From Hyphococcus flavus (GTDB lineage: Bacteria > Pseudomonadota > Alphaproteobacteria > Caulobacterales > Parvularculaceae), in NCBI RefSeq assembly GCF_028748065.1, contig NZ_CP118166.1, positions 1,379,501-1,443,500 on the forward strand: a stretch of DNA of 64,000 nucleotides, given 5' to 3'. This document shows, piece by piece, positions 52,852 through 60,106 of this stretch (its first letter is position 1; every line of letters starts with the position of its first letter). Both the position numbers and the translations under genes were made by a program. The notes under the pieces are model-generated. The model was not told where the DNA came from, did not search any database, and saw nothing but the letters and a program-made list of their open reading frames with translations.

Positions 52852-53862
52852 CTAGGCTTCAGATTTAAACGGTCTCGCCAGCAGGGCGGCGATGATCTCG
52901 TCCACGGTTTTCCGCCCGTTCACAAGGTTTGACACAGCTTCGCAGATCGGGGCTTCTACCCCTGCTTTTTCTGCAAGCGCATGTATGGCGTCAGCGGTGG
53001 CGACGCCTTCGCTCACTGTGTTTCGTTCACCCAGCACCTCTTCAAGGCTGCGTCCCTTGCCCAGTTCCATGCCCAGCGACATGTTCCGGGACTGGCTGGA
53101 GGAGGCCGTCAGGATCAGATCCCCAAGACCCGATAGCCCGGCCATGGTTTCTTTCTTGGCGCCTAGTGCAACGCCGAGCCGCTGAAACTCCGCAAACCCT
53201 CGCGCGATCAGTGCGGCGCGGGCGCTTTGGCCGAGCCCTCGTCCATCAACGACACCAGCGGCGATGGCGAGGACGTTCTTGATCGCGCCGCCAAGCTCTG
53301 CGCCGGTCAGGTCGTTTGACAGATACGGCCTGAAGTGAGCAGCCCCTATTGTCGCCATCCAACGCGCGCCCAGGTCTTTATTGGCGCAGGCGAGCGTCAC
53401 GGCCGTCGGTAATCCCATGGCGACGTCACGGGCAAAACTGGGCCCGGAAAGAACGGCTGGCTTAGCTTCCGGCCATACCCCGGACAGGACCTCCGTCATC
53501 AGTAGTCCCGAAGACCTTTCGATGCCTTTCGAGCAAAGCGCTACCGGCATGCCGGCGGTAGGGCAGGCGGCGCGCAAGTCGGCGAATACTGACCGGGCGA
53601 ATTGCGCGGGCACGACAAAAAGTAGGGCCTCTTTCTCGCCGGCCATACCCAATGAATCCGCGGCGTTCAGCGTTTTGGGCAGTGGAACGCCGGGCAGGTA
53701 TTCGGTGTTTTCGTGATGATTGTTAACCGAGTTTATGACGGCGCTTTCGCGCGCCCAGAGCGTCGTCGCGACGCCATTATTGGCGCAAACCGCCGCCAGC
53801 GCCGTACCCCAGGCGCCGCCGCCTATAACGCCAACGGAAGAGAAAGGCCGACCCGAATTCAT
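52852..53862 (-). CDS. gpsA: Glycerol-3-phosphate dehydrogenase [NAD(P)+]
   Basis: Makes sn-glycerol-3-phosphate for phospholipids, 336 residues. 'VGVIGGGAWGTALAAVCANNG' is the dinucleotide fold, the catalytic Lys is in 'LGGAIKNVLAIAAG', and 'GLGDLILTASSSQSRN' and 'VSEGVATA' are conserved late motifs. Complete. In many alphaproteobacteria tsaD and gpsA are adjacent on the same strand; here 1.8 kb of regulator genes separates them. Confidence 0.96.
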   Translation of the reverse strand: MNSGRPFSSVGVIGGGAWGTALAAVCANNGVATTLWARESAVINSVNNHHENTEYLPGVPLPKTLNAADSLGMAGEKEALLFVVPAQFARSVFADLRAACPTAGMPVALCSKGIERSSGLLMTEVLSGVWPEAKPAVLSGPSFARDVAMGLPTAVTLACANKDLGARWMATIGAAHFRPYLSNDLTGAELGGAIKNVLAIAAGVVDGRGLGQSARAALIARGFAEFQRLGVALGAKKETMAGLSGLGDLILTASSSQSRNMSLGMELGKGRSLEEVLGERNTVSEGVATADAIHALAEKAGVEAPICEAVSNLVNGRKTVDEIIAALLARPFKSEA

Positions 53863-53941
53863 AAGCTGGACTTCGCTTTGTTTGTTGCCGAATGACGAAT
53901 GAACGGTTTATATAGATTTCAGCGTAAACAATATACCGCAA

Positions 53942-54580
53942 ATGCCTACTGAGAATCTTGATGAAACCGCAAAGCAGATCCTGGACGCCGCTAGTCGGCG
54001 GTTTCTGCATTACGGGTATGGCAAAACAACCATGTCGGAGATTGCGCAGGACTGCAACATGTCCACCGGCAACCTCTACCGCTACTTCCCGTCAAAACTC
54101 GATATCGCGGAAATCTTCGTGCGCGTGTTGCGGCGCGAGCAAGTAGCCAGCCTCAGGGCGGTTCTGGAAAAGCCCGGGCAGTCGCCTTCGCAAAAATTGA
54201 GAGCCTTTTTCCTGCACAAGTTCAAGCTGGCCTATGACAGGTTCCACGATAAGCCCAAGGCCTACGAACTCTCACAAGAGCTTCTGAACTCGCGGCCAAA
54301 GGTTGGGATCGAATGGGAAAACGCCGAAGGCCGGGTCCTGTCGGAAATCCTGATCGAGGGTGATGCCGATGGGTCTTTCGCGGTTGAGGATGCGACCCGC
54401 ACGGCCAAAATTGTTCAGGACGCATTTTATCGCTTTACCAGCCCGGCCATTTTCCATGAGGGCGATTTCGAAGCGCTTGCCGCCGAGCTGGAAGAGGTGA
54501 TCAACCTGGTGCTTGACGGATTTTCGTGGCGCGCGGCGCGTAAAGCGGCAACCGAGAAGAGAAAACACGCACTTTTATAG
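53942..54580 (+). CDS. TetR-family transcriptional regulator
   Basis: 212 residues. N-terminal helix-turn-helix (about 8-55): 'ILDAASRRFLHYGYGKTTMS', 'IAQDCNMSTGNLYRYFPSKL'. The ligand domain is helical without recognisable signature. Divergent from gpsA with an 79-base gap, so it may control gpsA or itself. The basic C-terminus is 'AARKAATEKRKHALL'. Ligand unknown. Confidence 0.9.
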   Translation: MPTENLDETAKQILDAASRRFLHYGYGKTTMSEIAQDCNMSTGNLYRYFPSKLDIAEIFVRVLRREQVASLRAVLEKPGQSPSQKLRAFFLHKFKLAYDRFHDKPKAYELSQELLNSRPKVGIEWENAEGRVLSEILIEGDADGSFAVEDATRTAKIVQDAFYRFTSPAIFHEGDFEALAAELEEVINLVLDGFSWRAARKAATEKRKHALL

Positions 54581-54724
54581 AGCATTTGCTCTCCAAGATG
54601 ATCACAAAATAGCGATCACACACCAGCAGGCCTCCCTTCGAAACGCTTAATTCATTGATTTTACGAGAAAAATATCTGAGAGCGAGAATAAATCATAAAT
54701 AATGAATATTAATCAAAACGTTCA

Positions 54725-54753
54725 TTGACATATCTTCAGTAGGGCCTTATGTG
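54725..54753 (+). promoter_or_regulatory. Sigma70-type promoter of a small transcript
   Basis: Perfect -35 TTGACA at 54725-54730, 17-base spacer, -10-like TATGTG at 54748-54753. It sits in the AT-rich 54581-54832 gap after tetR, which otherwise holds no gene, and points at the 39-residue frame and the terminator at 55036. Confidence 0.5.
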
Positions 54754-54832
54754 CACCTGCGTGATCGGGGCGCTGCCCTTTCACAATCACAAAACCAAGA
54801 AACGCACTTTTGACCATTAGAAAGATCAAGCC

Positions 54833-54952
54833 ATGACGTCCTTTAGAAACCTTGCTGTCCAAGCCGCTCTCACGCTCTCCATCACCGGCGTTCTCGGCGC
54901 TCTTCTGTTTAACGTTGCGGATCTCGCAACCCGCGGCGTCGTTATCTCCTAA
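54833..54952 (+). CDS. Candidate 39-residue membrane or secreted peptide
   Basis: ATG 54833 to TAA 54952. 'MTSFRNLAVQAALTLSITG' then 'VLGALLFNVADLATRG' and a short end: a basic start followed by one hydrophobic helix, like a mini membrane protein or signal peptide. It lies between a promoter (54725) and a perfect terminator (55036), which supports transcription. No strong Shine-Dalgarno sequence. Could be real, or the transcript could act as RNA. Confidence 0.45.
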   Translation: MTSFRNLAVQAALTLSITGVLGALLFNVADLATRGVVIS

Positions 54953-54953
54953 C

Positions 54954-55074
54954 GCCGCCGACCTGTTCTTCGCTGCTGCGGCTCTGTCCCCTCCCCTTAA
55001 GGACACACCCTCCCCCGAACCGCAGCGGTTTGACTGGCGCGAAAGCCTGCCCAGGCTTTCGCGCCTTTTTTTTT
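54954..55074 (+). ncRNA. C-rich 3' part of the small transcript
   Basis: After the 39-codon frame, CTGCGG and CCGCAG arms (near 54977-54983 and 55018-55025) enclose a pyrimidine-rich stretch with CCCCTCCCC and CCCTCCCCC. The 3' end is the terminator at 55036-55074. Unpaired C-runs of this kind can bind Shine-Dalgarno sequences, as in Rhodobacter CcsR-type sRNAs that follow a small ORF. Function is inference. Confidence 0.35.
55036..55074 (+). terminator. Very strong rho-independent terminator
   Basis: Perfect 14-base stem (55036-55049 with 55052-55065), two-base loop CC, then nine T. The most stable hairpin I noticed in the window. Confidence 0.92.
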
Positions 55075-55168
55075 ATGCGTTACCCATAATTGAAACTGTG
55101 TCAGCTACACATTTACAAGGTTTTCGCGCTAGAGTGACGGCTCAAGCATTGCCTTAAGGAGATTTGCT

Positions 55169-55612
55169 GTGGCTGGTTCGACCCGGTTTGCCGTCGCGGC
55201 GCACATTCTGGCTCTCTTGGCTGCCAGTCGGCCTGTTCCCGTGACGTCGGAAACACTGGCCGCGAGCGCGAACACCAATCCTGCCGTGATACGGCGCCTT
55301 CTTGGTGCGCTTTCAAAGGCCGGACTGACTTCCTCACAGTTGGGGAAAGGCGGGGGCGCGACACTCGCCAGGGGGCCAAAGAAAATAACGCTCCGCGAAA
55401 TTCATCAGGCTGTCGAAGAACCCGGTCTCATATCCCTGCATCGGGCGGCCCCAAACCCTGATTGCCCCGTTGGAGCAGGCGTCCAGCAAGTGCTTTCAGG
55501 GGTAGCGGATGAAGCTGAAGCCGCGTTTTTGGGCCGGCTTGAAGGCGTCACGCTCAAGCAATTCGCCAGGGAAATTGCTGCGCAAAATGCTGCAGCAAAA
55601 AGCGCAGCATAA
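55169..55612 (+). CDS. Rrf2-family transcriptional regulator
   Basis: 147 residues. Winged helix at about 5-75: 'RFAVAAHILALLAASRP', 'LAASANTNPAVIRRLLGAL' and 'LTSSQLGKGGGATLARGP'. Only one Cys ('NPDCPVG') is left where IscR/NsrR have three, so a 2Fe-2S cluster is unlikely and it may belong to the YwnA/SaiR-type cluster-free group. GTG 55169 has AAGGAG eight bases upstream. The Ala-rich tail 'AREIAAQNAAAKSAA' contains the repeat shared with tsaD. Convergent with tsaD. Confidence 0.88.
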   Translation: MAGSTRFAVAAHILALLAASRPVPVTSETLAASANTNPAVIRRLLGALSKAGLTSSQLGKGGGATLARGPKKITLREIHQAVEEPGLISLHRAAPNPDCPVGAGVQQVLSGVADEAEAAFLGRLEGVTLKQFAREIAAQNAAAKSAA

Positions 55613-55668
55613 ACTGAAAATGCCGCACCTCATGCTGCAGCAAAAATGTGCACAATTTTACGCCTTCT

Positions 55669-56766
55669 TTATGCCTTCGGGCCTTTCCGCCCGCTGCCCA
55701 GCTTGCCGCCATCCTCGTGAAGCGCCAGCGGCCAGCGGGCCCGCGGCGCAAGGCGCATGGCTTCTGCTTGATCCGGTATCAGCCCTGCAGCCAGTCTTTC
55801 CGCGCCAGCCCAGGCGATCATGGCCCCGTTGTCTGTGCAGTATTTGGGCGGCGGGACGATCAAGCGCCAGGAATTTGCTGCGCACAATTGCTGCAGCATT
55901 TTTTTGATGGTGCAGTTTGCGGCGACCCCGCCCGCAGCGACCAGCCGGCCCTCGCCATGCGATCCCATGATCCCCATGGCTTTTTCCGTGCGCTGGGCAA
56001 GATGCCTCGCCGCAGCAATCTGGAACGATGCGGCGATGTCGGCCACATCCTGTCCGGTAGGGCTTGGGATGCCCTCGGCCGCTTCACGTACGGCGGTCTT
56101 AAGTCCTGAAAATGAAAAATCGCATCCCTCACGGCGTTTCAGCGGTTCGGGCAAAGCGAACCGGTCCGTGCGGCCACCAACCGCCGCCGCCTCGATCATG
56201 GGTCCGCCCGGCGCACCCAGGCCCAGCAACTTTGCCGTCTTATCGAACGATTCCCCGGCGGCATCGTCTATGGTCGTGCCAAGCCGTTCATAATCGCCAA
56301 CGCCGGCGACACGGATCAACTGGGTATGGCCGCCGGAAATCAGCAGCAGTAAATACGGAAAAGCCGCTTTCTCGGTCAGCCTGACCGACAAGGCATGCCC
56401 TTCGAGGTGATTGATCGGGAACAGCGGCAGGTCATGGGCCAGCGCAACGGCCTTTGCCGCGGTCAGTCCGACCATGACCCCGCCAACCAGGCCAGGGCCG
56501 GCCGTTGCGGCTACGGCTGCTAGCTGATCATAGTCAACGCCTGCTGCTGCAACGGCTTTTTCGATAGTTGCGTCGAGACGCTCCACATGAGAGCGCGCCG
56601 CAATCTCGGGCACCACGCCGCCGTAAGCTGCGTGATCGTCATGTTGCGCCCAGACTTCATTCGACAATATTCGGCAGCTTCCGTCAGCGCGTCGAAGCAC
56701 AACGGCGGCGGCGGTGTCATCGCAGCTTGTCTCAATGCCGAGGACGTATGATTCCGATGCGCTCAT
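55669..56766 (-). CDS. tsaD: tRNA t6A37 threonylcarbamoyltransferase TsaD
   Basis: Universal enzyme transferring threonylcarbamoyl to A37 of ANN-decoding tRNAs, 365 residues. 'VLGIETSCDDTAAAVV' opens the ASKHA fold, metal His pair in 'PINHLEGHALSVRL', 'LLISGGHTQLIRV', and 'CTDNGAMIAWAG' near the end. Complete. It makes the t6A that the MtaB product at 5899 then methylthiolates. Divergent from hemC with a 116-base shared upstream region. Confidence 0.97.
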   Translation of the reverse strand: MSASESYVLGIETSCDDTAAAVVLRRADGSCRILSNEVWAQHDDHAAYGGVVPEIAARSHVERLDATIEKAVAAAGVDYDQLAAVAATAGPGLVGGVMVGLTAAKAVALAHDLPLFPINHLEGHALSVRLTEKAAFPYLLLLISGGHTQLIRVAGVGDYERLGTTIDDAAGESFDKTAKLLGLGAPGGPMIEAAAVGGRTDRFALPEPLKRREGCDFSFSGLKTAVREAAEGIPSPTGQDVADIAASFQIAAARHLAQRTEKAMGIMGSHGEGRLVAAGGVAANCTIKKMLQQLCAANSWRLIVPPPKYCTDNGAMIAWAGAERLAAGLIPDQAEAMRLAPRARWPLALHEDGGKLGSGRKGPKA

Positions 56767-56882
56767 CTGGCGGCTTGCTTATCCCTTTGGGCTCGCGTTA
56801 AGCGCTTGGACATCAAAAGCGCAACGTCACGCAAGGGGCATGCGCTATAATAGCGCCCCAAACAGTTCTCAAGGCGAAACCA

Positions 56883-57836
56883 GTGCCAGAACAGAAACAT
56901 TTTCCTATCGCCAGCCGCCGTTCGCCTCTTGCCATGAAACAGGCCGAACTGGTGCAGGCGATGATTGCGAACACTGCTGATGTTGATGCCTCACAGGCGC
57001 CGGTGAGGGATTTTGTTTCGAGCGGCGACAAGAACCTTTCAGGTTCGCTGGCGGAAATCGGCGGAAAGGGCCTGTTCACCAAAGAGATTGAAGAAGCCTT
57101 GCTCACAGGCGAGGTGCGGTTCGCGGTGCATTCAATGAAGGACATGCCGGCGGTCTCGCCGCCGGGACTCGTGATGGCGGCGATACCCGCACGTGAGGAT
57201 CCGCGCGATGTGTTTATCTCTTCGGCGGCGGCTTCGCCATGGGATTTGCCGCAAGGCGCGAAGATCGGATCAGCTTCGGTGCGGCGCATTGCTCAGGTGT
57301 TGGCGCGGCGCCCGGACATATCAGCAGTGACTTTACGCGGCAATGTCCAGACCCGACTGCAAAAACTGAAAGACGGCGTTGCCGACGGGACATTCCTTGC
57401 CCTTGCGGGGCTCAATCGGCTTGGTATGGCCGCAAAAGCCACGGCCATACTTGAGCCTGATGACATGCTGCCGGCGGTCGGGCAGGGCGCTTTGTGTGTC
57501 CAGTGTCGGGAAGACGATAAGGAGGCGCGTGAAATTGCTGCGGCCTTTCACTGCAGCAAAACTGCAGCATGCATTGCTATCGAACGGGCGTTCCTGGCCG
57601 GTCTCGACGGCTCATGCCGCACTCCGATCGCCGGCCTTGCTGTTATCGAGCACGGTGAAATCAAGTTCCGGGGCGAGTTATTGTCGCTTGATGGTATGCG
57701 ACGTTTCACGGTCACTTGTTCTGTTCCGTATACAGAAGGGAGTAACGACAAAGCAGAAAAAGCGGGCGCGGCGGCGGCGGCGGAAATTCGCGCAGAGGCA
57801 GGCGAGGCTTTTTTCGAACAACTGGCCCATTTATGA
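56883..57836 (+). CDS. hemC: Porphobilinogen deaminase
   Basis: Makes hydroxymethylbilane, 317 residues. 'IASRRSPLAMKQAELVQAM' start, 'GGKGLFTKEIEEALL', 'AVHSMKDMP', 'SVRRIAQVLARRPDI', and the dipyrromethane cofactor Cys in 'GSCRTPIAGLAV'. GTG 56883. First gene of a hemC-hemD-Mic60-hemY operon. The stretch 'AAFHCSKTAACIAIER' has two Cys not usual there. Overlaps hemD by four bases. Confidence 0.96.
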   Translation: MPEQKHFPIASRRSPLAMKQAELVQAMIANTADVDASQAPVRDFVSSGDKNLSGSLAEIGGKGLFTKEIEEALLTGEVRFAVHSMKDMPAVSPPGLVMAAIPAREDPRDVFISSAAASPWDLPQGAKIGSASVRRIAQVLARRPDISAVTLRGNVQTRLQKLKDGVADGTFLALAGLNRLGMAAKATAILEPDDMLPAVGQGALCVQCREDDKEAREIAAAFHCSKTAACIAIERAFLAGLDGSCRTPIAGLAVIEHGEIKFRGELLSLDGMRRFTVTCSVPYTEGSNDKAEKAGAAAAAEIRAEAGEAFFEQLAHL

Positions 57837-58549
57837 GGGTGCTCGTCACCAGGGCCGAGCCCGGCGCATCTGTGTTTGCCGACCTGTGTCGAGCCAATGG
57901 TCATACGCCCGTGTTGGCGCCGGTGATGGAAATCGAGATTTACCAGCAACCGGTGGATGTTAGCGGCGCCGGCGCGCTTGCCTTCACTTCCGCCAATGGC
58001 GTGCGCGCCTTCGCGGCAAACGAGGAGCGGCGCGACCTGGTTGTTTTTGCGGTGGGCGCGGTCACTGCTGAGGCGGCGGTGGCAGCCGGTTTCAAGAACA
58101 TAAAAGTTGCTGAAGGTGACGTGCAAAGCCTTGCTGCTCATATCGAAGCCGAAAGGGCTATGGCGTCAAATGGCGTTTTGCACATCGCAGGCGATGATCG
58201 CGCTGGCGATCTCGTTGCCCTTCTGGCGTCTGCCGGGATCAGGGCGGAGCGCCTTACGCTCTATAAAGCCAGAGCGCTGAAAGCATTGCCGGCTGGCACG
58301 GCCACAATGATCAAAACCAATCCGCCGGAATGGGCGTCGTTTTTTTCGCCTCGCTCTGCGCGGTTGTTTCTGGAATTAGCAGAAAGCGCTGGCGTAAACA
58401 GCGCCCTGAAATCCATGAATGCCGCCTGCCTGAGCGAGGCTGTCGCTGACGCCGCTGGCGACATTTGGCGCAAAAAGCTTGTGTCGCCTGGACGCAATGC
58501 TGAAAGTCTCGTCAAAATGATTGCGGCTCAGAAGGACATGCGCGCTTGA
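57833..58549 (+). CDS. hemD: Uroporphyrinogen-III synthase
   Basis: 238 residues. 'MRVLVTRAEPGASVFADL' start, 'ALAFTSANGVRAFAA', 'FAVGAVTAEAAVAAGF', 'GDDRAGDLVALL' and 'FFSPRSARLFLELAE' match the two-domain HemD fold. Weakly conserved family, but position after hemC with an ATGA overlap settles it. Followed 61 bases later by the Mic60 homologue. Confidence 0.92.
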   Translation: MRVLVTRAEPGASVFADLCRANGHTPVLAPVMEIEIYQQPVDVSGAGALAFTSANGVRAFAANEERRDLVVFAVGAVTAEAAVAAGFKNIKVAEGDVQSLAAHIEAERAMASNGVLHIAGDDRAGDLVALLASAGIRAERLTLYKARALKALPAGTATMIKTNPPEWASFFSPRSARLFLELAESAGVNSALKSMNAACLSEAVADAAGDIWRKKLVSPGRNAESLVKMIAAQKDMRA

Positions 58550-58610
58550 GCCGCCACGCCTCGGGGCTTATCTACGAAACATTGTGAGAGTGTCCGGCAA
58601 GGAGTGAAGC

Positions 58611-60098
58611 GTGAGCGAGAACGGCAACAAGCCGGAAGATGACGCCGACAAGACTGGCGCGCCGGAAGTCGAAGCCGAAGTCGTCGAAGAGACGGATGGC
58701 GCTGCTTCCGCTTTTGACGAGACCCCGCCGGATGTTGAGGAAGCGCTCGCAGGCGCTGAAGAAGAATTAGGCGGGCGCAAGTCAACGCTGACGCCGGGCG
58801 TGATGTTGTTTTTTGCATTTGTAATCGTGGCGGTCATTGCGCTTGGCGTATGGCGATTTCAGTCAGCAGGCCAGACACAGGCTCCGACGCAAGATGAAAC
58901 CGGCTCTATCGATACAAATGTGAACGAGCGGTCTTCGGACCCTGACGAAGCAAACGAGCCTGTTGCGGTTCCCATTGAGCCCCAATCTTCCGTTGATGAT
59001 GCAAAAATCGGCAACTTACAGGGCGATGACCTGAAGCCCGAACAGTCGCCGCCAGCGCAAAACGGCGGGTTCCTGCCGCCTGTGACGAAGGAAGGCGCGG
59101 AAAAGCTCGCCAACAGCGTTGAGGAAGGTGCAAAAGAAGCCATGCGCCGGATACAGGAAGCTGAAGCAGCGGTTGAAAATGGATCGGAAAATCAGAGTGC
59201 GGATGAAGTAACCGGTTTTGACGTTGAAGAAGCTGAGACCGACAGTAATCAGTCCAGCGCCTCTTCGGATGCAGCCCCCGCCAACACGGAAAATGAGCCG
59301 CCGGTGATGGAGCAAGGTTTGGTTAATCGTGACGATCCGATTGTACAAGAACCGCCTGGGCTTGGGGCTGAGAAGCTCGCCAATGACCTCGACGACCTGC
59401 GCCGTGAAACCGCGCGGCTTGAAGGCGCGCTTAAAGCCGAGCAGGCTCGGAATGTCGAACTTGCTGCGGAGATCGCCAGCTTGAGGGAGAGTTTCGAAAC
59501 GGCGCTCGCGGCCCGCGATGAGCGTTATGCAGGCGAGATTTCCGCCATGCGTACGAGCCTTCAAAAAATTCAGAACACGGAAGTTGAGGGCGCGACGGAC
59601 AAGCTGAAAGCGACACTCGCGCTGCGCGCCCTACAGAGAAAGGTTGAGGCTGGCGCGCCGTTCGCAAGCGAGCTCACGGCGGTTGCGGAATATGCACCAG
59701 AAGAGGCCTCCAAACTCGCGCCTTATGCGCATGACGGCGTGCCGACCGAGATGGAGCTGCAGGAAGGATTTGACGCAGCCGCGCGCGCCGGGTTGGCGGC
59801 GGCGGGACTGGAAAAAGCGGGCGGCGGCGTTTCCGGCGTCATTGCACGTGCGCAAAGCCTTGTCTCCGTCAGGCCAGCAGCGCCGCAGACAGGCGACACG
59901 CCGCGCGCCGTCATTTCCCGTGCTGAGCACGCCCTCGGCGAGGGTGATTTAACCTCCGCTTTAAACGAACTTGCTAGTCTGCCGCCATCGGCCCAAGAGG
60001 CCATGACTGGCTGGGTGGAATTGGCGCGTAGTAGCAGTCTGGCGTCATCAGTCTTAAACACGCTGTCAGACCGATTTGCAGCCAACGGTTCGGAGTAA
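58611..60098 (+). CDS. Mitofilin/Mic60-family inner-membrane protein
   Basis: 495 residues. An acidic cytoplasmic N-terminus (1-62), one membrane helix (63-83, 'GVMLFFAFVIVAVIALGVW'), an acidic low-complexity spacer, a coiled coil at about 255-330, and the C-terminal mitofilin signature (about 385-495) with 'GVSGVIARAQSLVSVRP' and 'VISRAEHALGEGDLTSALNEL'. Alphaproteobacterial Mic60 shapes intracytoplasmic membranes and is the ancestor of the cristae protein; its gene is typically in the haem cluster, as here. GTG 58611 has AAGGAG. hemY follows after eight bases. Confidence 0.9.
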   Translation: MSENGNKPEDDADKTGAPEVEAEVVEETDGAASAFDETPPDVEEALAGAEEELGGRKSTLTPGVMLFFAFVIVAVIALGVWRFQSAGQTQAPTQDETGSIDTNVNERSSDPDEANEPVAVPIEPQSSVDDAKIGNLQGDDLKPEQSPPAQNGGFLPPVTKEGAEKLANSVEEGAKEAMRRIQEAEAAVENGSENQSADEVTGFDVEEAETDSNQSSASSDAAPANTENEPPVMEQGLVNRDDPIVQEPPGLGAEKLANDLDDLRRETARLEGALKAEQARNVELAAEIASLRESFETALAARDERYAGEISAMRTSLQKIQNTEVEGATDKLKATLALRALQRKVEAGAPFASELTAVAEYAPEEASKLAPYAHDGVPTEMELQEGFDAAARAGLAAAGLEKAGGGVSGVIARAQSLVSVRPAAPQTGDTPRAVISRAEHALGEGDLTSALNELASLPPSAQEAMTGWVELARSSSLASSVLNTLSDRFAANGSE

Positions 60099-60106
60099 CC
60101 GGTTAG

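Noticed and set aside
54852-55157. 101-codon + strand frame across the small transcript
   Set aside because: It runs through the perfect terminator, and its composition is Ser/Pro/Arg-rich like a shadow frame.
57530-57570. A further copy of the rrf2/tsaD repeat inside hemC
   Set aside because: Similarity is limited to GAAATTGCTGCG and CTGCAGCAAAA and is explained by the shared peptide 'AREIAA' plus chance.
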